Origin: Cheiracanthium punctorium
Taxonomy: Eukaryota; Arthropoda; Arachnida; Araneae; Cheiracanthiidae
Direction of reading: 5' to 3'
Length of the DNA: 64,000 nt
NCBI GenBank assembly: GCA_038373885.1
Contig: JAWZYV010013186.1
Coordinates: 806,001 to 870,000, forward strand
This document shows positions 11,079 through 20,736 of the stretch, one piece after another. The notes under the pieces are model-generated. The model saw only the letters and a program-made list of their open reading frames with translations. It was not told where the DNA came from and ran no database searches. Made by a program: the position numbers and the translations under genes. Position 1 is the first letter of the stretch. Each line of letters starts with the position of its first letter.

Positions 11079-11390
11079 CGTAGCCAAGGGCAGGGCCCTT
11101 GCTAAGGAGGGGGGGGGGGAGTTCCCCCTTCCCTTCTATCACTCAAAATTGGCAAAATTAGATACCTAGTTCGCAAAATTGGTGCAAATATTTGAATGAA
11201 AACGATAATTTACTTTCTGTTTCTGGTCCACTTGGCAAATTCACGGAAATCCAGTTGGCAAAATTAAAAGTTATTATAATATAGTTCATAAGAAGTATGA
11301 AAGTAAGTTGGTAAAAACCGATATTTGACTCTGAAGTTTATCGACATCTCCCCCCCCCTCTCAAAAAAGTCTTAGCAATTAAAAACGATG
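11079..11390 (+). repeat. Dispersed repeat, copy 2 (partner 9540-9840)
   Basis: It shares the order of a G-rich head, CACTCAAAATTGGCAAAATTAG, AAACCGATATTTGACTC, a C-run and AAAAAGTCTTAGCAAT with 9540-9840. It is diverged and non-coding. Confidence 0.5.
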
Positions 11391-11944
11391 ATCTGTGCAA
11401 TGGCTCTGAACAAGGGGTTGCATTTTCAAGGACTCCCATAGAAAAATTTAGCTCCCTGGTACAAGGGACCGGAAGACATCCCTGGTCCGTCTCCGTATAC
11501 AGGAATTTATAAAAATTGCTATGCAAAATAAGTTATATAAACAATATATATTAATTTACGTTAAGAGCTTAGTTAAAAAGTTAAATATCAGTTATTAAAA
11601 TATCAAACCGATTAAATTATACGTATGGCCCTTTGTTAGAATTACATGACACATATTGCGGACTAATGACGAAAGTTTGTAAGAGGAAAATGCCAATTAT
11701 ACGTTACTGGTCCGATAGACCGTCATGCTTAGTATCCTACTAGCCCGTTATGCATTTTTTGTGGTCTCTGACCAGCCGAACCACTGTTCATTTAGAGCCC
11801 TGATCAATGTTACGATCTTTCTCTCAGGGCTCGGGGGCCCCGTAAGACGGGGCCTCTGGCATCTTGCCCGTCCTGACACCCTATTGTTAACGCCACTGGT
11901 TACTGGATCTCGCGGCAATTATAAATGACTTCTCAAATGAGTAC
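11391..11944. other. Non-coding, no feature recognised
   Basis: Mixed sequence with a GC-richer patch at 11810-11880 (GGGGCCCCGTAAGACGGGGCC, an imperfect inverted repeat). No gene is supported. Confidence 0.4.
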
Positions 11945-12250
11945 TCCCGCAGTGGTTAGTCGTTAAGTGCCGTTGCCGTGAAAACACGGAAAGTGAAGCA
12001 GTGTCCGGCTTGGCCAGCGCATGGGAGGGTGAACTCCTGTCTCGGCTCGACTGCTGTGGGACCGTGTCCTCCATGCTCAAGCGATGCCTCTGGAGTAGTC
12101 GATTTCAGGTGGTTGGTGGGCCCTCTCATCTCAAATGGTACAAAATGAGGGACTTGCAAGCGGAAGTCCAACTGCCCCCCGGGGAAAATGCACCTAATTT
12201 TCTACGGATCGTCTATCCATGGATATGAGAACAACAACGACAACATAATG
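11945..12250 (+). mobile_element. 5S rRNA-derived SINE (SINE3-like)
   Basis: The head matches the 3' two thirds of 5S rRNA. AACACGGAAAGTGAAGCAGTG (around 11983-12003), TCCGGCTTGG and AGCGCATGGGAGGGTGAAC correspond to the internal A/C-box control regions of 5S genes. The start of a 5S gene is missing and the downstream part is unrelated, ending in a simple AACAACGACAAC-like tail. This is the layout of 5S-derived SINEs transcribed by RNA polymerase III. It is not a working 5S gene. No TSD could be fixed. Confidence 0.65.
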
Positions 12251-12884
12251 AGGGCTTGTCAAAAACAAAAAAAAAAAATGCAGACGAATGGCAAAAGGAG
12301 ATAATGAGCAGAATTTTGTCTCAGCTTCCCAACAAAAAACATTCCGATAAGTCCATCGCCTCCACTCTTTCTACACGGACACCTTCCGAATGATCACGTG
12401 TTTGGACATCGAGAGGGGAAGCAGCAGCCAATCTGGACGACATCTCATTAATCTGGGTTAATTAAGACGAACAGTCCAGTTTCTTCTCCTCTGAGGAGAT
12501 CCACACAAAGCCGTCCTCTTATTGTGCATTCTTCTCGGATTAACGTGTATACATTATTCAGATGCGTGCGACACGATGGGTAAAAAAGAAGATTATTCCC
12601 GGCATATTTAGAGAGAGAGAGAGAGAGGTAAGATAAGAATGACGAGGCAGAGCGCACCTTATTCGGGTGGAATAATAAATATAAAAGGAAAGAAAATGGC
12701 TTCTTGAACTCGAAATCTGGCCTATTTATACGAAAGGGGGGAAGATGATTCTCCCGACCACGAAACGGCATACATTAAAAACGTTCCAAAATCGAGTTCA
12801 TCATTGTAGTCGGTGCGGTGCGGCCACACTCTACAAGCAGCCTGCAGAGATAGATGTGCAGGAGAAATTTTGGGACGTGTTTTG
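12251..12884. other. Mostly unique non-coding sequence with (GA)n
   Basis: It contains a short (GA)n tract at about 12610-12628. A 107-codon minus-strand frame crosses the tract and has no recognisable motif. Nothing else is seen. Confidence 0.4.
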
Positions 12885-13014
12885 CGAGGGACGATTGAGG
12901 AATTTTTTCCAGGTTCGCATTTTTGTGAAATCTTTATTTTTGCGATTTTTTTCTACCCCAATTTCTCTAAAAGTCACTTTTATTTTTGTTCAAATAATTT
13001 TTAACAAACTATAG
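12885..13014 (+). repeat. Fragment of CAGAGATC interspersed family
   Basis: It holds the family's left-arm words: AATTTTTTCCAGG, TTTTTGTGAAA, AAAAGTCACTTTT and CAAATAATTTTTAACAAAC. It abuts an opposite-facing copy starting CAGAGATCGATGCAGAC, so two copies stand tail to head. Confidence 0.5.
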
Positions 13015-14230
13015 CAGAGATCGATGCAGACAAAAATGGGTTCCGTTTCGAGACCCCTTCGCAAAATTGCAATCGATTAAAACGGCCCATCCACAAAATT
13101 ACAATCGATTAAAACTTCCCATGCACAAAATTACAATCGATTAAAACTTCCCATGCACAAAATTACAATCGATTAAAACTTCCCATCCACAAAATTACAA
13201 TCGATTAAAATTGCCCATGCACAAAATTACAATCGATTAAAACTTCCCATGCACAAAATGACAATCGATTAAAACTTCCCATGCACAAAATGACAATCGA
13301 TTAAAACTTCCCATGCACAAAATTACAATCGATTAAAACAGCCCATCCACAAAATTACAATCGATTAAAACAGCCCATCCACAAAATTACAATCGATTAA
13401 AACAGCCCATCCACAAAATTACAATCGATTAAAACAGCCCATCCACAAAATTACAATCGATTAAAACAGCCCATCCACAAAATTACAATCGATTAAAACA
13501 GCCCATGCACAAAATTACAATCGATTAAAACTGCCCATGCACAAAATTACAATCGATTAAAATTGCCCATCCACAAAATTACAATCGATTAAAATTGCCC
13601 ATGCACAAAATTACAATCGATTAAAATTGCCCATGCACAAAATTACAATCAATTAAAATTGCCCATGCACAAAATTACAATCGATTAAAATTGCCCATGC
13701 ACAAAATTACAATCGATTAAAATTGCCCATGCACAAAATTACAATCGATTAAAATTGCCCATGCACAAAATTACAATCGATTAAAATTGCCCATGCACAA
13801 AATTACAATCGATTAAAATTGCCCATGCACAAAATTACAATCGATTAAAATTGCCCATGCACAAAATTACAATCTATTAAAACGGCCCCACAGCAAAATT
13901 ATAATCAGTTAAAATGGCCCCCCCTCATTGGCATTTTACCCCCCCATTTTAGTACGTTTTATCAATTATTTTAACAAAAAATGGTGACTTATTAAAAGTT
14001 GGTATGGAAATTCACAGAAATAAGTGCCGAAATTCAGAAAAATAAGCAATTTTCACAAAAACGGGACCCTAGAAAAAATCCCAGATTCGACCCCAGTATA
14101 ATAGGGCAAAACGCTAGTGGAGGGTTGTTTTAATCGATTGTGGCTTTGCAAAGAGACCGTTTCAATCGATTGTAGTTTTACGTACGGACCGCGAAATGGA
14201 CCCAAATTTCGTCTGCATAGATCTCTGACA
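13015..14230 (-). mobile_element. CAGAGATC-family element with internal minisatellite
   Basis: The ends are CAGAGATCGATGCAGAC (13015) and GTCTGCATAGATCTCTG (14214-14230), inverted over more than 50 bp with mismatches. The inner words GACTTATTAAAAGTTGGTATGG, ACGGGACCC and AAAAAATCCCAG match other copies (19404-19648, 24475-24723, 25925-26105). Where those copies carry two AATCGATT-containing units, this one carries 26. After the array it may contain the joint of two copies (about 14090). No clean TSD is seen. Confidence 0.6.
13061..13920 (+). repeat. 32-bp minisatellite, 26 units
   Basis: The unit is ACAAAATTACAATCGATTAA followed by AACAGCCCATCC (or CTTC/TTGC variants). AATCGATTAA starts at 13071 and the last AATCTATTAA at 13871, exactly 25 periods of 32 later, with a degenerate unit after it. 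Variants come in runs (CTTCCCAT early, CAGCCCAT middle, TTGCCCAT late), as expected from stepwise local duplication. Confidence 0.95.
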
Positions 14231-14690
14231 ACATTAATTCCGCGTTCGATCGGGGCTTAACAAGCTATTCCAGGCACCCAAGGAAAAGTACACCGATTTT
14301 AACGCGAACACTTCCCCCACCAAAAAAGGACTCGACGTAATCTGTTATAAAACCAATTTCGCCCGGAATAAAAACCTACCCACGACGATTTGAAAATCCA
14401 CACTTTCTGACAAGCTCTTTGACGAATGATCGCCACGCCCAGATTTGGACGAAAATTATAGACGAAGGTCGATGGGACGAGGAAAAGTGAAGGACTTTTT
14501 ATTTTTAAAGGGTTCGGTTTATAACCGACCAGATACCCGATGGCACAGGAAGTTCATTTTAAGGCTGTTCTCGAAATGAATAGAAAAAACAAGAAAAATC
14601 ATGCCAACGCATCTATTATAAAACACATTCCTGCACAATCTTTACTTGCATCCACAACTTTTTAAAGCATTGTTAACCCGTTTCCTGCCG
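14231..14690. other. Non-coding, no feature recognised
   Basis: No gene is supported. The stretch is mostly unique sequence of moderate composition. Confidence 0.4.
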
Positions 14691-14749
14691 AAGACAAGAG
14701 AGCAACGATTCCTGTCTCTCATCTGCGCCCATCGTCGCTTTAGGGTATA

Positions 14750-14835
14750 TATCGGCAAGCGATATATACCCTATATCGGTTGCCGATCGTTTGCCGTCCG
14801 GGCCAGATGCGGCCCGCTACGGCAAACGATCCGGT
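14750..14835. other. Two adjacent perfect or near-perfect hairpins
   Basis: GGGTATATATCG and CGATATATACCC form a 12-bp perfect inverted repeat with a 5-bp loop at about 14752-14780. Directly after it, CGATCGTTTGCCGTCCGGGCC pairs with GGCCCGCTACGGCAAACGATC around 14785-14832. The pair could be the core of a palindromic MITE or a cruciform. No flanking duplication was found. Confidence 0.6.
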
Positions 14836-15010
14836 CCGCAGAACATATCAAAACCCCACATATAAACCGTTCAAAATCCCATATAAATCCCAATGACACG
14901 GCCCGCAACTTTCCATAGGTTACCCATACCTGATTTAGGCCATGGGTCCTTTGAGGATGCTGCAGTCAGTACCGTATTTACTACTAGGCTGACACGCCGG
15001 TACTCGGGAT

Positions 15011-15430
15011 CATAGGCGCACCCACGGGGGGGGGGCTATGGGGGCTCAAGCCCCCCCTAAAGGTGAACGGTTAGAAGTGGAAAACTTAAAAAAAATGAAA
15101 ATTGTCACTAATGAATTATTACTATTATTTATTGTCTTCAAATTATTTCTATATTTTTTGCCTAAAAAGATGTTGGCTTTTAAATAAATACTTAGAGAGT
15201 TTATGAAACACTGTTAAAGTCGGTTACAATATCACTGAAAAGATCAGATAATTATGTATGACTCTATAATGAGTTTTTGTTGGTGGCCTTTTGTTGTATG
15301 GGAAAATCAAGGGGTACAGAATATTTTGACGTTATAAAAGGGTGGTAACTATTATCGATCTCACTATAACCGAATTCAGCAGTATTTTCAGCTCAGCCCC
15401 CCCTAAACTAAAATCCTGGGTGCGCCACTG
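15011..15430. mobile_element. hAT-like element, CAGGGGCGCAC type, copy 2
   Basis: The ends CATAGGCGCACCCACGG and CTGGGTGCGCCACTG are inverted. The 8-bp duplication CTCGGGAT is perfect (15003-15010 and 15431-15438). It is 420 bp and non-coding. CAAGCCCCCCCTAAAGG near one end and CAGCCCCCCCTAAAC near the other are direct rather than inverted. Confidence 0.85.
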
Positions 15431-15501
15431 CTCGGGATTAAGGTGGCCCCTAAAGGGAACTCGTTAGTCGCGATAGACAAGGCAAAAACATATGCAATTT
15501 G

Positions 15502-15673
15502 TAGGGATGGACGCGAGACGAAAAATCGGAGTCTCGCGTCTCGCAAAACAGCCGAAAAGCTTGTCTCGTCTCGCAAAAATCCCTATATCATGTTAAAAAT
15601 GCTTGTCTCGTCTCGCAAAAAAGCTGTAAATCTCTGTCTCGTCTCGCAAAAAGTCGTCTCGGGTCAATCCCTA
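15502..15673. mobile_element. hAT MITE TAGGGATGGACGCGAGACG, copy 1
   Basis: This 172-bp element starts TAGGGATGGACGCGAGACG and ends TCGGGTCAATCCCTA. It has the perfect 8-bp duplication GCAATTTG (15494-15501 and 15674-15681). The interior is made of repeated GTCTCGTCTCGCAAAAA motifs. Terminal TA-GGG and 8-bp TSDs are hAT hallmarks. It is non-coding. Confidence 0.92.
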
Positions 15674-15918
15674 GCAATTTGTTTAAACACTGTCATATAT
15701 TTACTGATATTATGCACAGAGAGAAAAAATTTCGATCTTAAAGAACAACCATTGTTTTAGTATTACATTAAAGAGCTTTTATAATAAAAATTTTAATGAA
15801 ATCATTTTTACGATTCATGTCCAAAGAATCGCCGATAACTCAAAAGGTTATCAGTACGGCCTTGGCTGTAATCTCGTAAATAAGTTTTAATATAGTTAAA
15901 ATTCAAACACGGAAATAC

Positions 15919-16046
15919 CTTAGTTAAATAATTAAAAACCATTAAAAGCCATTAAAATTTCCGTTAAAAAAAACGTAAAAATAAAACCCGACATCTAACC
16001 CATATTTTACGGAAATTTTAATGGTTTTTAATTATTTAACTAAGTT
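15919..16046. repeat. AT-rich fold-back
   Basis: CTTAGTTAAATAATTAAAAA plus CCATTAAAA on the left pairs with TTTTAATGG plus TTTTTAATTATTTAACTAAG on the right, around a spacer of about 45 bp that contains another ACGGAAATTT/AAATTTCCGT pair. The stem is over 30 bp. It is likely a small TIR element; no TSD was found. Confidence 0.65.
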
Positions 16047-16336
16047 TTAATACACAAGGATAGTATGCCGACTCCGAATCAAGTAACGATACTAGTAAAG
16101 ACTGAAGATTTTCCAGACAATACCAAGTAAGTTATCAGTTTGTGGAGGAAAAGTCCAACCTGCGCCCCCAGATCACGAGAGACAAACTGGAACTGAAAAT
16201 TTATGCAAACTTTGAATGTTGTTCATTGGAATCAAGCATGCAATCCAAGAAATCTCCCAGTTATTTGGAGCGTTAGAAAACAAGATTATTTGTATTCTGT
16301 CGCCACATGTCGTGAGCATGAGAAAGTAGTATGTGC

Positions 16337-16978
16337 TAGAGATGAGACGGGCTCAGCCCGAGCCCGAACCGGACTCGGGCTCTGTAATTCACAATTGCGT
16401 TCGGGCTCGTGAAAAATTTCTCCTTTATTGAACATACTCCTTGAAACAGATTTTTAGGGATGGACGCGAGACGAAAAGTAAGCTTCTCGCGTCTCGCAAA
16501 ATAGCCTAAAACCTTTTTCTCGTCTCGCAAAAATCCCTATATCGTAATGTTAAAAATGTGTGTCTCGTCTCGCAAAAAAGCTGTAAATCTCTGTCTCGTC
16601 TCGCAAAACAGTCGTCTCGCGTCCATCCCTACAGATTTTAAGAAGTGATTCATGAAGGAAAAAAAAAATTCTCATTAAAAAAAATAGCTGCACGGGCGCC
16701 TAGAAGGTGCGTGAAGCTCTTTGGGTATTTCAGAACGGTGGCTTATATTATTTAGTTAGTCATGAGATCCGACAATATTGGATAAACATGGATTTAAAGA
16801 ATTAGAAAGTGCATTGAGAGTTTGCAACTCTATTTGTCTTTAATTTGCACAAACGGCAAAATTTATCGTATTCTATCAATGAAGTAATTGGATTTTTTTT
16901 ATCTTTAGCTGTAATTTCGGGCTCGGATTATAAGTCCTCGGGCTCGGGCTTCAAAAACCGAGCCCGAACTCATCTCTA
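16337..16978 (+). mobile_element. hAT-like MITE, TAGAGATGAG type, copy 2 (interrupted)
   Basis: The ends TAGAGATGAG and CTCATCTCTA carry the perfect 8-bp duplication GTATGTGC (16329-16336 and 16979-16986). The terminal regions are arrays of GAGCCCGA/TCGGGCTC. It carries a younger hAT MITE at 16455-16631; without that insert it is about 457 bp. Confidence 0.92.
16455..16631. mobile_element. hAT MITE TAGGGATGGACGCGAGACG, copy 2 (nested)
   Basis: A 177-bp copy with ends TAGGGATGGACGCGAGACG and CGCGTCCATCCCTA. It lies inside the TAGAGATGAG element. The duplicated octamer is CAGATTTT (16447-16454 and 16632-16639), which occurs once in the intact elements, so the insertion can be reverted on paper. 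Confidence 0.95.
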
Positions 16979-17060
16979 GTATGTGCTGCTGAGCGCAGTC
17001 ACTGAAGACGAAAACGCGACAGAATTCAATCTTAGCAGCGATGGGAAATTACGTTATAAC

Positions 17061-17875
17061 TAAGGTGACCACCATACGTCCCGTTTCGAACGGGACAGTC
17101 CCGTTTTTAGGTGGCTTGTCCCGTTGTCCCAGAGCACAGCTTCGGGACACCGTAATGTCCCGTTTTTTGAAAATGTCCCCTGCAATGTCCCGTTTTTAGA
17201 AAGAAGAGCAACTCACGGTAACGATTTCAATAAAGGCAGATAAAAATCAAAAACATCCAACGGCAGTGTCTTGGGAAAAAAAAAAAAAAAAAAAAAAAAA
17301 GAGACTGACCTCCCTCCCTCCGCAAGGAAAACGCTGGGGGGTGTATTCTTTTTGCGTTTGTTCTTTTAATGTTCTTTTTTTGGTCGACTATTTAAAAAAA
17401 AGAAATAAAAATGAAATAAATTGAAAGCCTCTTTTGCTTATCCCCCCCCCCGATCTCCACTTTATTATCCATTTTCACTCTGGTTTTCAAATAAATTTTG
17501 TCCTTCCAAATGACAACTTCCTCTTTTCTGTGTGTCCTTTTGTTTACATTTCTCCCTTTCCTACCTTCCTGCCTTGTGTCGGAGGGTGTTTTTGAAGTCG
17601 AAGAAGGGCCTACCCCTTGTACCACCCGAAACGTACGTCTTGCACTATTTTTTTATAGTATATATGTGTTTTAGCAAAGTTTTTTTTTTTCATTTTATAT
17701 TGATATTAACATTAACACAAGCTTTTTTTTGCGCACCCAGACCTGTAAATTCAGTCTCCCTACACTATTACCTTAAAAAAAGGAAATGTCCCGTTTTGAG
17801 GAAGAAAATATATACACTATTGCCGAAAAAGTAGTAGATGTCCCGTTTTGAAGGAAAAAATGAATGGTCACGTTA
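17061..17875. mobile_element. hAT-like element, TAAGGTGACCA type
   Basis: The ends TAAGGTGACCA and TGGTCACGTTA are inverted. The 8-bp duplication GTTATAAC is perfect (17053-17060 and 17876-17883). Subterminal TGTCCCGTTTT motifs repeat many times on both sides. At 815 bp it contains poly-A and poly-T runs and no recognisable transposase; frames of 77 and 100 codons inside are not supported. Confidence 0.88.
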
Positions 17876-18029
17876 GTTATAACAGAACTAAAGGATACAA
17901 GTAAGTTAGGGTGGTATTTTATAATAATCTAATATTTAGGTAGTTTATAATGATCTACATAATATAAAAGCCTAGAGATGTTAGTAGCAATTCTAGATTG
18001 TACCACTAACAAATTTTTACAGTGGTCAA

Positions 18030-18346
18030 GTTTGTTTGCCTGGGGAGGAGACAGCTCGCGTCGCTGAATGTGTCGCTTAGAGCTACATATACGTCCTTCC
18101 CGGAATTTCCCGCCACAATTTGGAACCTCATCAGAAGGTGGGGGACTTTGAATATTGGCACCCCTCGGAAACTGCTAGAACCCCCGGAACCACGGACTTA
18201 ACGTGCACGTACACCGCATGTACAAGTTTGTAGATCTGCAACATTCGACCGATCGACTTAAATTTTGCTACATACATGTAAAAACGATATAAAGCGACAT
18301 CTAACCCATAAACGCCTAGCGATCTATTTTTAAAAGGTCGCAAAAT
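18030..18346 (-). mobile_element. SINE-like repeat, copy on minus strand
   Basis: Read on the minus strand it contains GTACACGTGCACGTT-like words (ACGTGCACGTACAC on the plus strand), TTGAATATTGGC, CACCTTCTGATGAGG and GTAGCTCTAAGCGACACATTC. The same order is found in the tRNA-headed SINE at 39360-39630. The 18147-18346 part is duplicated almost exactly at 19919-20116. Confidence 0.55.
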
Positions 18347-18983
18347 TCGTAAGTCGAAAAATATTCAAGCATTCATTTATTTTCCTGTTTGAATAATAAA
18401 TCTGATTTCCACAAAATACTCAACGACAACAAAGTCAAATGAGAATCTTTCGATGTCTTATTGAAAAAGAATTACATTCTTCATACCAGACGAACGTCGG
18501 AAATTTATGGATCACTTGTAACATAAATTGGAGAATGTTCTGAAAAAAGTCTGTCACTTAAGGGCTAAGTTCTAAAAATTCTCCTGTTCCACAATCTTAA
18601 ACTATTGTTCGCGAGTTTCAGTTCCAGAAAGGTTATTTGATAGAGCAGGAAAGTAGACAGTTATTCCCCCTTAAGAGTTTAATGTATCGAATTAAAAGTC
18701 AACTTTATAACCTCTGACGTAAAAAAATTACTTCACGAGCAAAATAAGTTCGTAATTTTTATGATTTCTGTTAGCTTCGAATAGATCTTTCGCATTACGA
18801 AAATATTTTGAAGATCGACCTTCTCTCCGAGATTAATCAATAAGCGCTAAGTACTTTAACAGTTTTATAAACCATGGACATAAATTGAGGACATCTGCTT
18901 TCACGAACTGATTTTTAAATTGTAAGTGAGATTACACCATTTATAACAGAATTAATGTTGTTTTTGAATACATTACAGAAACT
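18347..18983. other. AT-rich non-coding
   Basis: No gene or repeat is recognised in this stretch. Confidence 0.4.
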
Positions 18984-19114
18984 TTGTACCGTAATAACAT
19001 TGATAAATGTTTTCAGAATAAAGGGGGTAGAGAATGGTTAGGAAATATTCAACATTTCGTACAACCTTGTAAATGCAAGATTCTCAACAGAAAAAAGCAT
19101 TGTGCTGATAGTTT
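18984..19114 (+). pseudogene. Coding-like remnant paralogous to 60326-60407
   Basis: A reading frame here includes LYRNNIDKCFQNKGGREWL. The locus at 60326-60407 encodes LYRKALGECLQNKGQKEWL in the matching position. After the transposon insertions at each locus the flanks match again: LERMEKPF at about 19378 and PERIEKPI at about 60968. Conservation of the peptide with many synonymous-type changes suggests both descend from a protein-coding sequence, either a multicopy gene or a transposon frame. The family is not recognised. The local 179-codon frame runs on into an hAT MITE, so it is not a real gene. Confidence 0.4.
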
Positions 19115-19122
19115 GTTTCCCT

Positions 19123-19370
19123 TAGGGATGGACGCGAGACGAGACATACATTTACAGCTTTTTTGTGAGACGAGACACACATTATCAACATTACGATATA
19201 GGGATTTTGCGAGACGAGACAAAGCTTTTGGGCTATTTTGCGAGACGCAAGACAAAAATAGGCGTCTCGCAGCCCAAAAGCTTTCTCGTCTCGCAAAATC
19301 CCTATATCGTAAAGTTAAAAATGTGTGTCTCGTCTTGCAAACAGATGTAAATCTCTGTCTCGTCTCGCAA
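19123..19370. mobile_element. hAT MITE TAGGGATGGACGCGAGACG, copy 3 (one end lost)
   Basis: It begins TAGGGATGGACGCGAGACG and ends abruptly at TCGTCTCGCAA, lacking the last 25 bp or so of the right terminus. Yet the octamer GTTTCCCT flanks it exactly (19115-19122 and 19371-19378). It is longer (248 bp) than other copies and is a near-complete head-to-head palindrome centred near 19250. The precise TSD beside a missing terminus is odd. Confidence 0.85.
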
Positions 19371-19403
19371 GTTTCCCTGGAGAGAATGGAGAAGCCATTT
19401 CAG

Positions 19404-19648
19404 AGATCTATCCAGGATTTTTTTCCAGGGTCCCATTCTTATGAAAAGTGTATTTTTGTGAATTTTCATTCCAATTTTTTTAAAAGTCACATTTTTCTTA
19501 AAATAATTTACAAAACAAATTAAAATATACGGTAAAGGGGTTGTTTAAATCGATTGTATTTTTGTGAAGGGGCCGTTTTAACGGATTGAATTTTTTGAAG
19601 GGGACGTAAAACGGGCCAAAATTTCGCCTGCATCGATGCCTGCTCTCT
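19404..19648 (+). mobile_element. CAGAGATC-family element, short complete copy
   Basis: It starts CAGAGATCTATCCAGG and ends near GCATCGATGCCTG. It carries TTTTTTTCCAGGGTCCCATT, TGTGAATTTTCATTCCA, AAAATAATTTACAAAAC and then only two AATCGATTGTATTTTTGTGAAGGGG-type units. This is the single-locus form from which the 32-bp array at 13061 expanded. Confidence 0.55.
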
Positions 19649-19916
19649 ATGGTGTATTTTGTACAAAATTATGCGATTTAGGTAAATAAATACTAATAAT
19701 AAAAAAAACTAATTATGACAAGTACCTCAACAATTTTAGAATATCTCTAAGAACAATGCTATGAATACACTGAAATAAACGATAAAACTGTATCCATGAC
19801 GAAATTTTTAGAAAAAAATTCATAAAAATTCGTGCGCCACTCTTCCACACATACTAATTTAGAATATTATTAGTATTTCTCCAATTTTTTTTATTAGTAG
19901 TATTTTTTTTTTTACT
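19649..19916. other. AT-rich non-coding
   Basis: No gene or repeat is recognised. Confidence 0.4.
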
Positions 19917-19918
19917 TC

Positions 19919-20116
19919 TGAATATTGGCACCCCTCGAAAACTGCTAGAACCCCCGGAACCACGGACTTAACGTGCACGTACACCGCATGTACAAGTTTG
20001 TAGATCTGCAACATTCGACCGATCGACTTAAATTTTGCACATACATGTAAAGACGATATAAAGCGACATCTAACCCATAAACGCCTAGCGATCTATTTTT
20101 AAAAGGTCGCAAAATT
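19919..20116 (-). repeat. About 200-bp duplicate of 18147-18346
   Basis: The sequence from TGAATATTGGCACCCCTC to ATTTTTAAAAGGTCGCAAAATT is almost identical to 18147-18346, differing at a handful of positions. It is the truncated SINE-like repeat. High identity implies recent duplication or recent insertion from the same source. Confidence 0.8.
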
Positions 20117-20494
20117 GACGTGAATTCCACGTGAATTCCACAGCGGTTCCTTTGCTGTGAAATTCCACGACCAAGAAAGTTATCTGGAAGTTTCCTAAAA
20201 GGCACCGTTTTTTTTTTTTTTTTAATTTCAGTGTGTAGCGCATTTTATACAGAACAATCCTGAATTCTTTCGAGTTCATAAAGCAGTGAGTTTAATTTCT
20301 GTCAGACAATGCGGAAGATTTTGTTTCATCGAAAAAAAAAAAAAAACTTAACTGCTTGCGACAGTACAGGTAAATAAATTCACAGATCGAACAGCTAGCT
20401 CTCTGGCAGAGACTTGACTGACTGACAGCAGCCTATAGTCCAGTTACCGTCGGAACACCTTACTTAGTGAGGAGAGGGTCAATGAACTACGCCT

Positions 20495-20719
20495 ATGGCT
20501 TTTCGCGTCGCGATGCAGTGGAGCGTCGACGTCGTTTTGCTTGCTTCACCTCTTCGAAACCTGCCTATCCTCTTCTGGCACAGACACAACGAGATATCGG
20601 TGCTTCGACTACTAAAATCCGGTACACGCGTATTAAAAATCAATGGAATAAGTGAGGAATATAAGAACATACGGATCGAAGTTTCTGAACAAATAGCTAA
20701 TACTAAAATTGATGCGTAG
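20495..20719 (+). CDS. Unrecognised short ORF in a GC-richer patch
   Basis: A 74-codon frame starts ATGGCTTTTCGCGTC and contains VDVVLLASPLRNLPILFW, a hydrophobic stretch at about residues 11-28, then a charged tail. A second frame overlaps it. The patch is richer in C and G than its surroundings and has no obvious repeat relatives in the window, which is the only argument for a gene or exon. No family is recognised and no splice sites are convincing. Confidence 0.2.
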   Translation: MAFRVAMQWSVDVVLLASPLRNLPILFWHRHNEISVLRLLKSGTRVLKINGISEEYKNIRIEVSEQIANTKIDA

Positions 20720-20736
20720 TTCGTAAGTTCAATCTT

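Noticed and set aside
11980..12040. Functional 5S rRNA gene
   Set aside because: The 5' third is missing and the sequence continues into an unrelated body. Fits a 5S-derived SINE.
13061..13920. Regular 32-bp repeats resembling a CRISPR array
   Set aside because: The units are contiguous with no unique spacers, the context is a eukaryotic interspersed repeat and no cas-like genes exist. It is a minisatellite.
18984..19523. 179-codon open frame as a gene
   Set aside because: It runs through a hAT MITE (19123-19370) and into a CAGAGATC repeat. Only the first 40 or so codons resemble a conserved sequence.
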